From Thermoplasmata archaeon (lineage in GTDB: Archaea; Thermoplasmatota; Thermoplasmata; Thermoplasmatales; Thermoplasmataceae): 47,167 nucleotides of DNA. The stretch covers positions 1-47,167 of the forward strand of contig JAKAYK010000001.1 of the NCBI GenBank assembly GCA_021826765.1, in the 5' to 3' direction. Shown one piece after another: positions 16,024 to 25,032 of the stretch. Within the stretch, counting starts at the first letter, position 1. Each line of letters starts with the position of its first letter. The notes beneath the pieces were generated by a model. That model saw only the letters and a list, made by a program, of their open reading frames with translations. It had not been told where the DNA came from and did no database searches. Both the position numbers and the translations under genes were made by a program.

Positions 16024-16632
16024 TCAGAACACCATATACGTCATGGCCTTTATGGATCCCAGAATCTGAGAAAGATCTGAATATACCAGTATAGATAGGT
16101 CATGAGCAGATTCGAATGAATGTATCATAACATTTGAAGTGCTGGAAACTGTTGCAGCAGTCGTGTTATTGCCTGCAGTGCTGTTAATCTCGATCTGGCC
16201 CACCATTGTTGTGGGATGAATTACGCACCAGTACGTGTATATGCCCGCCTTGAAGAATTCATATGATACCTTTGAAACATGTCCAGGAGATTGAGTGATC
16301 TGACCGGTGCTTAGAAGCGTCAGGGACGAAGCTGTTTCTGTTGGCCCCTGATTGATCGTGAGTGTGTGCGGAAGATTGTCTTCTTCAATGACAGTGAAAT
16401 TTATGACATAATACAATGGAAAATAGAGATTCGGGTTGATAGCCCCATGTGAGTAATTCCATCCTCCTGCATCAGCATAGAGAGTAATATTCATATATCC
16501 TTTAACTGGCAAATTTGAGGGATCTGCAAGACCTCCGCCGCTCTGGGTGGGCGCATCGAACATAAAGACGAGCATAAGACCCGAAAGCAGCATAATTAAC
16601 ACTCCTAAGACGATTCCTGTTTTTCCTATCAT
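16024..16632 (-). CDS. Membrane-anchored cupredoxin (blue copper protein)
   Basis: A 202-residue protein with an N-terminal membrane helix (about 5-25) that anchors an extracytoplasmic cupredoxin domain. Type-1 copper ligands are visible as H89 (LPHTL), C136, H139 and M143 (C-x2-H-P-x2-M). This is the plastocyanin/sulfocyanin arrangement. A C-terminal extension of about 45 residues rich in S, T and hydrophobics follows the copper domain. In Thermoplasmatales and Sulfolobales such proteins carry electrons to the terminal oxidase in place of cytochrome c, and in iron oxidisers they take part in Fe(II) oxidation. It lies 2 bases after coxA and 1 base before ctaB, so it is an integral member of the operon. 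The electron donor is unknown. Confidence 0.88.
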   Translation of the reverse strand: MIGKTGIVLGVLIMLLSGLMLVFMFDAPTQSGGGLADPSNLPVKGYMNITLYADAGGWNYSHGAINPNLYFPLYYVINFTVIEEDNLPHTLTINQGPTETASSLTLLSTGQITQSPGHVSKVSYEFFKAGIYTYWCVIHPTTMVGQIEINSTAGNNTTAATVSSTSNVMIHSFESAHDLSILVYSDLSQILGSIKAMTYMVF

Positions 16633-16634
16633 TT

Positions 16635-18308
16635 TTATTCACCTCCACTTATTTCTGCTTTTCTGTAAACCTCTTCAAAGACATTGCTTGGTTCCACCTG
16701 CGGGGCCTTTGCAGTAGATATCATCAGGTTTGCAAGGAAGAAGAGCTGCCCAATTCCTATAATGACACCCCCAAGAATAGCCACATCCTGATAGACCATA
16801 TATCTGGCAAAATATCCTGAGACAAATCTTGGCATGCCCATGAATCCTCCAACAACCCATCCCATTGACATTATCATTGATCCTACAGATGTAAATGCGA
16901 AATGCCATCCTGCCAGCCTCCTGCTGTAAATCCTCCCTCCTGTAAGTGAGGGCCATATCATGTAGATGGCTGCAAATGCGATACCCACAGTAATCCCCAT
17001 GAATACAAAATGGAAATGTCCTGTAACCCAGTAAGTCCCGTGTGTCTGTTCATTGAAGGGGAGAATTGCTGTTAGTACACCGGTGATGCCTCCAAACACA
17101 AAGTCCATTATGCCGTTTATCACGAAGAGCATTGGTATCGTAAGCCTGATTTTCTCCGAAGTCCATAGGGTTCCTATATAATTAAAAACAGTGATTGCAG
17201 AAGGTATAACCACTAAGAATGAAGCTGTTGAGAAGAACAGGCCCCATTCAATCCCAAGACCAGATTCCATTAGGTGGTGGCCCCAGACGAGCTCAGAGAG
17301 TGGAAGGAGAAGCCCAAGTGCTATAACGCCTGAAGAGTAACTGTAAACCTTATTTCCTGTGAATTTTGGAATTATCTCATATATGAGCCCAAACTGAGGA
17401 AGGATGGCGATGTATACAATAGGGTGGCCCCAGACCCAGAAAAGTTCTGTGAAATATAGTGGCGAAGAGCTTGAACCTGTAAAGAATACCGGATTGAAGA
17501 AATCATAGAACAGCATGACCATTGCTGTCATGAGAAATGGTGCTGAAGCAAGAAACATGATCAGGGTGAAAAGAACGGACCATACGAAAAGCGGCATCTT
17601 GGACAGAGGCATACTATCACTTCTCTCGTAGATTATATTTCTGACAATTACGATTGCTGCAATGGTGACTCCGATCATAATGAACTCAAGCCCTATAACT
17701 GCGAGCCAGTTCATTGCGCCAGCCCCGTATGGATTTAGCTGTAGTGCCAGTGGCGGATAATAATACCATCTGGTTGAAGTTCTAGAGAAGAGTATGAAAA
17801 GCCCACCCATCAACCATATCCAGTATCCCCATGATGATGCGTTTCCGTACCTGTCTGATTTCATATTTATGAACTTCGGTATAAGATAATAAGCCAGACC
17901 CAGGGCACTTCCAATAGCCCACATATAGATCATGAGAATTGCATGTTCTGTGGTCAGTATATCATAAATGACTTCTCTGTGTGCAAATAAGGTTGGTTGT
18001 GGTTCCACAAGGCTCACCCTCATTATAACACCAAAAGTTCCTGCAATGAAGAAGAAAATAAGGCTGGTGATAAGATAACGAATGCCAATGCTCTTGCTGT
18101 CATTCATTATGAAGGAATGAGGAGAAATGGCGCCTCCACCTTTTTTCTTTTCCCTGAGGTAAGATGAATAATCGTAATAATTCTCGTTTAATGCTGCTAC
18201 ATCAACCTCTGTCTTTACCGAGAGATATTTGTAATACATCAGGAAGAGAAATATGAAGAAGAATGAAAGTACAAGGGAGCTTTCAACGAGCAAGGTTGTA
18301 GCTGACAT
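16635..18308 (-). CDS. coxA: Haem-copper oxidase subunit I, B-type-like
   Basis: A 557-residue polytopic oxidase subunit that reduces O2 to water and helps build the proton gradient. Metal ligands are present: H122 (TTEHAI) and H433 for low-spin haem, H295 with Y299 in WGHPIVY, H344/H345 in WGHHL for CuB, and H431 for the high-spin haem in GHFHFVFMG. The helix-VI glutamate of A1 oxidases (GHPEVY) is replaced by isoleucine, and the K-channel lysine position reads PSAITVF with threonine. Both changes resemble ba3/SoxB-like B-type enzymes. An N-terminal extra helix and charged loop (about 30-75) precede the core. The start overlaps the subunit II stop as ATGA. Confidence 0.94.
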   Translation of the reverse strand: MSATTLLVESSLVLSFFFIFLFLMYYKYLSVKTEVDVAALNENYYDYSSYLREKKKGGGAISPHSFIMNDSKSIGIRYLITSLIFFFIAGTFGVIMRVSLVEPQPTLFAHREVIYDILTTEHAILMIYMWAIGSALGLAYYLIPKFINMKSDRYGNASSWGYWIWLMGGLFILFSRTSTRWYYYPPLALQLNPYGAGAMNWLAVIGLEFIMIGVTIAAIVIVRNIIYERSDSMPLSKMPLFVWSVLFTLIMFLASAPFLMTAMVMLFYDFFNPVFFTGSSSSPLYFTELFWVWGHPIVYIAILPQFGLIYEIIPKFTGNKVYSYSSGVIALGLLLPLSELVWGHHLMESGLGIEWGLFFSTASFLVVIPSAITVFNYIGTLWTSEKIRLTIPMLFVINGIMDFVFGGITGVLTAILPFNEQTHGTYWVTGHFHFVFMGITVGIAFAAIYMIWPSLTGGRIYSRRLAGWHFAFTSVGSMIMSMGWVVGGFMGMPRFVSGYFARYMVYQDVAILGGVIIGIGQLFFLANLMISTAKAPQVEPSNVFEEVYRKAEISGGE

Positions 18309-18802
18309 CAGGCGACCACCGTCACATAGCCTCTCATAAGATAATGCTCATATCCACAATATTCTACGCATTCCAGAACGAATGTTCCTGTTTTAACAGG
18401 AGTGAATGTAATAGTGTTATTCTGGCCTGGAACTGCATAAACCTGTATTCCAAACTGAGGAATGTACAGATCGTGAATTACTGCATTTGATTGTGAACCA
18501 GCTGTGGAAGTAATTATAAACGTATAGGTATGGTTTACAGTTATATTGAGATTGTCCACGCTTGTCTGTTTGCCTGATGCGTTATAATATGTAAATGACC
18601 AGGCCCACTGGTAACCATCCACTATAATGGGTGTGCTGTTTTTTGGTATTTGATTTGAACCAGACATTTTGGTTGCTATGCTAAAATCGCTCTGGGAAGT
18701 TATATAGAAATTAAGACCTGCCGCAAAGGCTAAGACAACCATAAAGCCCACGATCCACAATGCTTCCGCTTTCAACTTATTGTTGTGATTTTTCTCGCTC
18801 AT
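18308..18802 (-). CDS. coxB: Haem-copper oxidase subunit II with CuA site
   Basis: A 164-residue subunit II with one N-terminal membrane helix (about 12-33) and an extracytoplasmic cupredoxin domain that holds the dinuclear CuA centre. All ligands are visible: H110 in IHDLYIP, C145, E147, C149, H153 and M156 in CVEYCGYEHYLM. A single anchor helix, rather than two, is typical of B-type oxidases and fits the assignment of subunit I. It passes electrons from the soluble or anchored donor, plausibly the neighbouring cupredoxin, to haem in subunit I. The ATG overlaps the upstream small gene stop (ATGA), and its own stop overlaps the coxA start, so the three are translationally coupled. Confidence 0.94.
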   Translation of the reverse strand: MSEKNHNNKLKAEALWIVGFMVVLAFAAGLNFYITSQSDFSIATKMSGSNQIPKNSTPIIVDGYQWAWSFTYYNASGKQTSVDNLNITVNHTYTFIITSTAGSQSNAVIHDLYIPQFGIQVYAVPGQNNTITFTPVKTGTFVLECVEYCGYEHYLMRGYVTVVA

Positions 18803-19047
18803 CTGAAATCATCTCCTGAGTAGTTCCTTACACCTTTCTTATAAACCGGGTAATATAACAATAAAAGCGTAAACAACCCTGACGCAAGTGCAGCTGCAAG
18901 TATTGGGGATTCATAGATAGCGTCCGTCTGACCTATAGAAGATGCATAGAAATTTGTAAGTGCAATCCTGAAAATGAACTCACTTATGATTCCTGCTATT
19001 ACGGAAATTATCAGAAAGATAGACACTATCTTCGTATTAGCATCCAT
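18799..19047 (-). CDS. Small two-TM protein, first gene of oxidase operon
   Basis: An 82-residue membrane protein with hydrophobic helices at about 6-29 and 46-67 and a basic-to-acidic C-terminal tail (YKKGVRNYSGDDFR). I do not recognise a family. It is translationally coupled to coxB through an ATGA overlap, so it is probably a small oxidase subunit or assembly factor, comparable in size to the small subunits of B-type oxidases. An A/T-rich stretch (about 19059-19080) upstream probably holds the promoter for the whole operon, but the exact TATA box is ambiguous. Confidence 0.78.
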   Translation of the reverse strand: MDANTKIVSIFLIISVIAGIISEFIFRIALTNFYASSIGQTDAIYESPILAAALASGLFTLLLLYYPVYKKGVRNYSGDDFR

Positions 19048-19152
19048 GGCTCCATATGATTATATTTTATTAATAGTTTATCGAAAGGTGCTTATGACAC
19101 AATGAAAAATCGAATGCTTATTTTTTAAAAAATATTTGTTATTATTTAAATA

Positions 19153-19605
19153 TTATATCTTTTCAACTATATTTATGTTTAATAGAGATTCGAATTTTCG
19201 GGCTGTTTTGATGTCGGGCTTGATACTGCCTCTTTCAATAGCAGCAATAAGCGTTCGCTTCTCCTTCATCCTGTCTGCCATCTCTTCCTGGGATATTCCA
19301 ATCTTAGTTCTTGCTGATTTAATGAGTTCATTGAAATCCGGAACAATCTCAAGGTTTTCAATATCGGAATCCTTTTTTTTATGGAAATTTCTTGAATGAT
19401 TTCCCCCGGTAACTTTTGGCACAGCCCTGGCCTGTGGTATGAACACTGGAGTTGCCGATTTCTGTGGTGGAGAAACATTCTGAACTCTCATGTTTTCAAG
19501 AGGAATGCCAAATTTTTCGCATTTCTGGCATACAGACATTATGGCGCTGTCAATCTTCACTTTTTTCAGTCTCTCGCTTTTTTGCCCACACAGTTCGCAT
19601 TCCAT
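19153..19605 (-). CDS. Archaeal MBF1-like transcription factor (zinc ribbon + HTH)
   Basis: A 150-residue protein with the archaeal multiprotein-bridging-factor layout. The N-terminus is a small zinc ribbon: C-E-L-C near residues 3-6 and C-Q-K-C near 27-30. A basic, disordered linker runs to about 90. A Cro/CI-type helix-turn-helix follows (about 92-147) with the pattern ARTKIGISQEEMADRM, TLIAAIERGSIKPD and a last helix. In eukaryotes MBF1 bridges activators and TBP; archaeal MBF1 is linked mainly with translation and the ribosome. It lies 45 bases after the protease gene, with a TAATTAA element in between that could be its own promoter. Confidence 0.9.
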   Translation of the reverse strand: MECELCGQKSERLKKVKIDSAIMSVCQKCEKFGIPLENMRVQNVSPPQKSATPVFIPQARAVPKVTGGNHSRNFHKKKDSDIENLEIVPDFNELIKSARTKIGISQEEMADRMKEKRTLIAAIERGSIKPDIKTARKFESLLNINIVEKI

Positions 19606-19650
19606 TTATACCATCCTCAGATCGCAATATTGGTTAATTAGTATTTGTGT

Positions 19651-20265
19651 TCAGAAGAAACCCCTGTCAAGTACTATCAATAACAGAATGGCGAAAACGA
19701 ACATTAACAGGTAAATGGTAGTATCCCACTTGAAAACCTTGTAACCATCCAGAGGAGGAATTGGAAGAAGGTTGAAGAAAGCAAGAGCAATATTCACTGA
19801 ACCCGCAATTGTAAGAACGAGCCCCGGCGTTCCTCCAACAAACATGCTTATTGAGAAAAATATCAGTCCTAAAACAGTATTGGTGATTGGCCCTGCTGCG
19901 GATATTTTGCCATAGAGTTCCGGGCTTGTTACGTTATACACTTCGGTTGCCCCTGGAGCTGCAAATATGAAACCAAAGAATGAGGTCACAAGTGCAAATA
20001 ACACGCCAAAGGGCCACATCCTGAATCTGGCATGAAATCCATATCTTATGGCCATCTGCCTGTGTGCCAGTTCATGAAGTGCGAATGCGCTGACTCCTGA
20101 AAGCATTCCTGCTGGAAGATAGAACAGAAGGAATTTCGGGCCATACAATTGATTTGTATACGCAGAAAGTGCAATAGAAAATGCCAATCCTATGATCAGG
20201 CTTGCGATTGTGAAATCTTCCAGTTCGCTTGAATTTCTGGTCTTTCCAAAGTTTAATATCTCCAT
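19651..20265 (-). CDS. M50/site-2-protease-like membrane metalloprotease
   Basis: A 204-residue polytopic protein with an intramembrane zinc-protease active site. The HELAH motif gives H64, E65 and H68 within the second or third membrane helix. The second conserved element, NLLPIPPLDGYKV, supplies the third zinc ligand (Asp) near 174. Six or so hydrophobic helices are visible. It has no PDZ or CBS domain. Relatives are annotated as site-2-protease or Sre-type zinc peptidases; natural substrates in archaea are largely unknown. The gene start overlaps the end of the large solenoid gene by 13 bases, so the two are probably cotranscribed. Confidence 0.88.
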   Translation of the reverse strand: MEILNFGKTRNSSELEDFTIASLIIGLAFSIALSAYTNQLYGPKFLLFYLPAGMLSGVSAFALHELAHRQMAIRYGFHARFRMWPFGVLFALVTSFFGFIFAAPGATEVYNVTSPELYGKISAAGPITNTVLGLIFFSISMFVGGTPGLVLTIAGSVNIALAFFNLLPIPPLDGYKVFKWDTTIYLLMFVFAILLLIVLDRGFF

Positions 20266-23200
20266 CCTGGCCCCCTGTTAACCTGCTTTATTTCCCTTGC
20301 CTTGGCATAAACCCTGTATGCCTTTCCTATGCCTATATCAAACGTTATACTATAAATCATTGGGTTTTCCGGCAGGTTTTCCATTATGCATCTGTTTGCT
20401 AAATCCAGAATTTCCTTTGTATCAACCGTCAACCGATCTTTCTGTTGCTTTGACAGATCCCTGATATAGTAGTACAGGGCAACAGACAGCCTTACATCCT
20501 TGAAATTGGATGCAAAGAAGAGATGGAACATGTCAATTTCCTCTATCCTGCTTATTCCCAATTTCCTATTGATTATCTTAAGCAGTTCATAGGATACTCT
20601 TTCAAGATACTCAATCGGATAAAGATGTGTGTCTGGCGGGGTTGCCAGAAATTCCATTATGTCATCCACCATGATTGGATCTGTTTTTGTGGTGCTGATG
20701 ATCTCTCCCTTATCCATTCTTCTTCCAAGGTTGTAACTTCTCTTCAGAACCATTCCAGCATAAGTTATGATTTTGTCCAGATACATGCTCTTTTTAAGAA
20801 GTGAAGTGAGTTTTTCATATTCATCTCCTTTGATGAGAGACCCCTGAAGCTTTGCCAGCAGGTTTTCAGCATGATTGAAATACCCTCTTTCAATCATAGA
20901 ATATACAATTATTCCTGCAGAAACATTGTCTAAAAGGTTTGGATGATCCTGATAGTGTTTCAGTATGATGTCATACATTCTTGATTTCTCAAGTTCAATG
21001 CATGCTTCATGAAACACTTTTCTCTTGTCCTTTAACGCTTTTCTTGAATTGAAGAATTTAGTCAGATATTCATTTAGTTCTTCAATTTTCCCCATATCTG
21101 GAAGAATCCTGATCATCAGTGATATGACTTCAGGGCTGTCCCTTGTTTCTTTGGAAATTTTCCTCAATAGTTGAATTGCGGCATCTGCCCTCCTGTCCCC
21201 GAAAAGTTTTTCAACAATGGAAATGCCCGGATTCTGTACTGGCTGAACCATGATTTTTTCGATTGCATTTTCCCTGAGTATTTTGTTTGACCAGTACCTG
21301 TCAACTACAATAGTGAGTGCATCCCTGTCTTCTTCGTTCTTCAGGTTCAGCTTCTTCATTATTTTTGAGATTTCCTGCACATTCTCTGTTGCTGCATAAA
21401 GATTGATCATGTACGGTGTTTTGTTTGGCAATTTCCCTATAAGTTCCAGAGCGGCATCAAACTTTGAATCCCCAATGAGCGCCTCTATCAAACCGGGTAT
21501 GTCTTCACGTTTCTTTCCCTGTCCTGCAGCCTTTTCATAATAGTAAATCGCAGAGGAAAAATCTCTTTTCGACAGGTAAAAATCACCAAATATGAGGGAT
21601 GTGCCCATATCTATATTCTTACCCTCAGCATTCTTGATCAGAATTTCCATTTCAGGCATCCTGTTCCCCTGTTTCAGGTCCATTGCATAATTCATGATGT
21701 CCTGAGCTTTCGCCACCTCATTTGAGATTATTTTCTGGTCTATTCCTATAGCGCCTTCAATATCGTTGTCTCTGATCTTTATTTCTCTCATTAGCCTTAA
21801 GGCAAAGATATTGTCAACTCCAGAGTATTCTAAAAGATCCAATAAGTTGGCAGTAACATCCAAGTCACTGTTGGAAATGAATGTGCTTTCGACCGGTGTG
21901 AAATCAAAATCTTCAAGGCCCCTGAGCTTGGATATTTCTTCAATTATCCTGAGAGCTTGCTGTGCATTTGTATTGTGGTTTATCTGCAGATATGCTTCAA
22001 GAAATGGCGTGGCCCTGATTTTTTCCATGGCCTTTTCAATGCTGTACCTTGAATTTGTAATATGTCCCAAATGCTTTTCATAAAGAGATCTGTAATACAG
22101 CAGATACGGATCTGCTTCTGAATCCATCACTGATAACATCTTCCCGGCAGCCGTAAATTCTCCAGAACTGATTTTTGCCTTGGTGACAGGGAAATTGAAC
22201 TGCTTCCAGTCTTTCTCTGGATTATTTTTTCCAATCTCCATTCGTATTTCATTGATGGTTGGACTCATCTCTATACTTGTGATCTGTTCCAACTCCTCCT
22301 TTTTAGCAAAAAGGTACATAATTGTTCGTCCGTTCTGGTCGTTCATATTCTCCTTTACAAATCTGACATCAGGCGCAGTAAGTGTATCAGTGTAAAGAAT
22401 ATCTCTTAAAACACTCATAAATTGACCTGTATTTTTCTTTTCAGAATACTTCTGCAACTGGGAAAATGATGTGTCATCCCTTGTTGTTTCAAGAATTGCT
22501 ATGGCAATTTCAGAATCCAGGTTTTCCGATGGAATCCTGTTGAGTATCTGGCCAGCCTTCTCGTACACCTTCATTCTAAGCATAGATTCCAGAACTTTTT
22601 TCAGAGTCTCTGGTTCATTGCCAAACATTTCCTCCCCGGATGATTCATACAGCATGGCAATCTTCTGAAACATTCCCTTTCTGTGGAGCTCAGCAATATA
22701 TGTGCTTATGAACTGGATATCATGTGGGTTTTCCACAAGATATCTTTCGGATTTCTCCACGAAAGAATCTATATTCCCTTTCCCTTTTTCTATAAGGGAT
22801 GAGAGTTTAAGCATCTCCGAGTCGGACATTGCGCTTCCCTGAAGTTCATGCATAAGTTTTTCTGCCTCATCAGTCCTTTTTGCTTTTACGAGAAATTTTA
22901 CAGCCCATACTGTAAGATCCTGATGCCTTTCAATTAACTGCCTGTTGTTGTCGATTACAGATATTGCTGCAGCATAATTGTTCACTTTCTCTGCAGACCT
23001 GAAGAACATTCCCATGCTCTCTGCACTCTTCTCCAATATTGAATGCCTGTCGAGAAAAAGATCTATAACCTCCTCATCTCTTCCAAGCTCGAACAGTAGC
23101 TTGATCTTCAATTCAAGGCATACCTCGTGTCCTGGTCTTTCATTGAGAGCCTCATTAGCAAGGTTCAGGGATTCATCATAAATGCCAACTTTTTCAAACA

Positions 23201-23915
23201 GAAGGGCCAGCCTGACTCTGTCCTCCAGATCTTCAATCCGGTTCAATTCCATTGCTTTAAGGTGGCTCTTCAGAGAAGGAATATCATTGTTATCTCCAAG
23301 AGCCTCAAGATAAGCAATCTTGTATTCAAGGCTGTTATCAACAGCGGAAATAGCTCTGAGGAATTCCATGGTCTCCTTGGTTGCATTTTTCCTTTTCAGG
23401 TTTTCAATTATTATGTCAGTAATAAGTTTGGAAGCATTTTCCGAATATTTCAGATATGCAGTCTCATTATATATTCCATTCATGGAGAGAAACATAACGA
23501 TAAAGTCCCATTGGGATGTAATTTTTCCCATTTCCATGACGTTTTCCACTACCTGTGGTATGTTCGCTATTATGGACTTGCCTTTTAGGAATGCCATTAT
23601 TTCAGCAGAATCTCCCCCCATAACCAGTGACTTTGTATAAAATATCTGGAAAGTTCGGTTCTCCATATCCACTCTGTAAAAATTCCGAATTGCTGATGAA
23701 TCATGAATGTCTTGTTTTTCCCAAATATCCCTGACCACAACCTCAAGCTGTGAGGAGAGATTCTTATCCGCAGTGAAAGATTCAGGAAGACGCTCCAGAG
23801 AAGAAATTATCTCTTCTGTTATCTTCCTGCGGGTCTCCTTTGAACGCGAGGAAAGATATCGGTCTATGTTGTGCTTCAGAATACTGTAAATGTTCTCTTC
23901 GCCTGGGAGAGCCAT
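20253..23915 (-). CDS. Giant TPR-like alpha-solenoid protein, unknown role
   Basis: A 1220-residue protein made almost entirely of paired helices in the TPR/alpha-solenoid style. TPR-like units are clear at about 240-290 (for example YDESLNLANEALNERPGHEVCLEL) and about 790-830 (GDFYLSKRDFSSAIYYYEKAA); other stretches are more degenerate. No signal peptide or membrane segment is seen, so it is probably a cytosolic scaffold. The C-terminus (about 1120-1215) is different, with a segment IEEIDMFHLFFASNF and a basic end (KAREIKQVNRGPGWRY). It begins at ATG 23915 with TATATA about 25 bases upstream. It leads an operon with the membrane protease and possibly MBF1. I cannot assign a function. Confidence 0.85.
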   Translation of the reverse strand: MALPGEENIYSILKHNIDRYLSSRSKETRRKITEEIISSLERLPESFTADKNLSSQLEVVVRDIWEKQDIHDSSAIRNFYRVDMENRTFQIFYTKSLVMGGDSAEIMAFLKGKSIIANIPQVVENVMEMGKITSQWDFIVMFLSMNGIYNETAYLKYSENASKLITDIIIENLKRKNATKETMEFLRAISAVDNSLEYKIAYLEALGDNNDIPSLKSHLKAMELNRIEDLEDRVRLALLFEKVGIYDESLNLANEALNERPGHEVCLELKIKLLFELGRDEEVIDLFLDRHSILEKSAESMGMFFRSAEKVNNYAAAISVIDNNRQLIERHQDLTVWAVKFLVKAKRTDEAEKLMHELQGSAMSDSEMLKLSSLIEKGKGNIDSFVEKSERYLVENPHDIQFISTYIAELHRKGMFQKIAMLYESSGEEMFGNEPETLKKVLESMLRMKVYEKAGQILNRIPSENLDSEIAIAILETTRDDTSFSQLQKYSEKKNTGQFMSVLRDILYTDTLTAPDVRFVKENMNDQNGRTIMYLFAKKEELEQITSIEMSPTINEIRMEIGKNNPEKDWKQFNFPVTKAKISSGEFTAAGKMLSVMDSEADPYLLYYRSLYEKHLGHITNSRYSIEKAMEKIRATPFLEAYLQINHNTNAQQALRIIEEISKLRGLEDFDFTPVESTFISNSDLDVTANLLDLLEYSGVDNIFALRLMREIKIRDNDIEGAIGIDQKIISNEVAKAQDIMNYAMDLKQGNRMPEMEILIKNAEGKNIDMGTSLIFGDFYLSKRDFSSAIYYYEKAAGQGKKREDIPGLIEALIGDSKFDAALELIGKLPNKTPYMINLYAATENVQEISKIMKKLNLKNEEDRDALTIVVDRYWSNKILRENAIEKIMVQPVQNPGISIVEKLFGDRRADAAIQLLRKISKETRDSPEVISLMIRILPDMGKIEELNEYLTKFFNSRKALKDKRKVFHEACIELEKSRMYDIILKHYQDHPNLLDNVSAGIIVYSMIERGYFNHAENLLAKLQGSLIKGDEYEKLTSLLKKSMYLDKIITYAGMVLKRSYNLGRRMDKGEIISTTKTDPIMVDDIMEFLATPPDTHLYPIEYLERVSYELLKIINRKLGISRIEEIDMFHLFFASNFKDVRLSVALYYYIRDLSKQQKDRLTVDTKEILDLANRCIMENLPENPMIYSITFDIGIGKAYRVYAKAREIKQVNRGPGWRY

Positions 23916-23934
23916 GACATAGGATTGCTAATTT

Positions 23935-23946
23935 GATATATAACTT
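23935..23946 (-). promoter_or_regulatory. TATA box of the solenoid gene
   Basis: AAGTTATATATC on the minus strand is centred 25 bases before ATG 23915, the distance expected for a leaderless message. Confidence 0.6.
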
Positions 23947-24026
23947 TAAGACATGTTTTCAGCAGTATTGCCTGATCCCAGATCGAATGCACAGTTATTT
24001 TTTAATGGATCATACCATACATGATC

Positions 24027-24506
24027 ATGCCTCTGAAAACAGGAAAAAATTGCTATATTTCCCATCTTGCCTCCCTGAGGGGAAATATTGAGCTGGGAGA
24101 TGAATGCTCCATTTTTGATTTTGCAAGCATCAGGACCGAGTCGGAATTGATCAGTATAGATTCATTCAGCAATGTGCAGGACAATGTTTCCATGCATGTG
24201 GATGAACAATATCCCATAAAAATTGGAAAATATGTGTCCATAGGACATAATGCAGTGGTTCACGGTGCAACAATCGAAGATGATTGTATAATTGGAATGG
24301 GGGCCATTGTGATGAATGGGGCCAGGATATGCTCAGGAAGCGTTGTTGCTGCTGGAGCAGTTGTTCTACAGAATAGTGTTATCCCTGAAGGGAGCCTTGT
24401 TCTGGGAGTCCCCGGCAAGATAGGAAAAAATAGTCCAGAATTCCGTGCCATGGCTCACTTAAATGCGCTTGAATATCTGAAACTTAAAGAGAGATACATA
24501 CAGTAG
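24027..24506 (+). CDS. Gamma-class carbonic anhydrase-like hexapeptide protein
   Basis: A 159-residue left-handed beta-helix protein made of hexapeptide repeats, of the gamma-carbonic anhydrase/YrdA/PaaY type. The three expected zinc or iron ligands are visible: one in VQDNVSMH (His57) and two in SIGHNAVVH (His74 and His79). The Q-D pair next to the first ligand and an arginine (FASIR) near 36 are also conserved. It lacks the acidic loop of methanogen Cam, as in the CamH subclass. A C-terminal helix (about 135-159) caps the trimer. It may hydrate CO2 or act as a metal-binding acyltransferase relative. Start 24027 fits a TATA-like TTTTTTAATG 25 bases upstream; ATG 24021 is an alternative. Confidence 0.85.
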   Translation: MPLKTGKNCYISHLASLRGNIELGDECSIFDFASIRTESELISIDSFSNVQDNVSMHVDEQYPIKIGKYVSIGHNAVVHGATIEDDCIIGMGAIVMNGARICSGSVVAAGAVVLQNSVIPEGSLVLGVPGKIGKNSPEFRAMAHLNALEYLKLKERYIQ

Positions 24507-24594
24507 AGGAATGCTTCATTCATTCGGAGGCCCACATTTCTAAACTCAATATTAATAAATAAGCTATTCATATGGATCAAAAACGTGATTTCCA

Positions 24595-25032
24595 ATGGCG
24601 AAGATGCATACTAGGAAAAAAGGAAAATCAGGGTCAAGAAACTCATTCTACGGCGAGAAGCACAACTGGATACAGATGAGTCAGAGCGAGGTTGAAGAAG
24701 CAGTGGTTCAGATGAGGAAAGATGGACTTACCGCATCAGTGATAGGTATAAAATTGAGGGACCTCTATGGTGTTCCAAAGCTCAAATATATCAACAAGAA
24801 GAAGATAGGCGACGTACTTTCTGAAAATAACATTGCACCAGAAGTTCCTGAAGATCTCCTTGCACTTATAACGAAATACAAGAGAGTCTCAAAACACATG
24901 AACCTCAACAAAAAGGATATCAGCAATAGTAGGAGAAGAAGCCTTGTAATGGCTAAGATGCTGAGACTTGTAAGGTACTACAAGAGAACGGGACGTCTTG
25001 CAAAAGGCTGGGAACTCAACAAAGTATTGTGA
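24595..25032 (+). CDS. rps15: 30S ribosomal protein S15 (uS15)
   Basis: A 145-residue archaeal-type S15, a primary 16S rRNA-binding protein of the small-subunit central domain. The archaeal/eukaryotic N-terminal extension with KMHTRKKGKSGS is present, followed by GLTASVIGIKLRDLYGVP and the S15 core ending SRRRSLVMAKMLRLVRYYKRTG. The length is normal for the archaeal form. ATG 24595 has a GTGAT site seven bases upstream and a TTAATAAATA element about 38 bases upstream, so it has a short leader. The stop overlaps the GTG of the DHH gene (GTGA). The S15-RecJ pairing is widely conserved in archaea. Confidence 0.97.
   Translation: MAKMHTRKKGKSGSRNSFYGEKHNWIQMSQSEVEEAVVQMRKDGLTASVIGIKLRDLYGVPKLKYINKKKIGDVLSENNIAPEVPEDLLALITKYKRVSKHMNLNKKDISNSRRRSLVMAKMLRLVRYYKRTGRLAKGWELNKVL

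Noticed and set aside
16635..18308. Classic A1-type cytochrome aa3 oxidase.
   Set aside because: The helix-VI glutamate and the K-channel lysine are both replaced, as in B-type enzymes.
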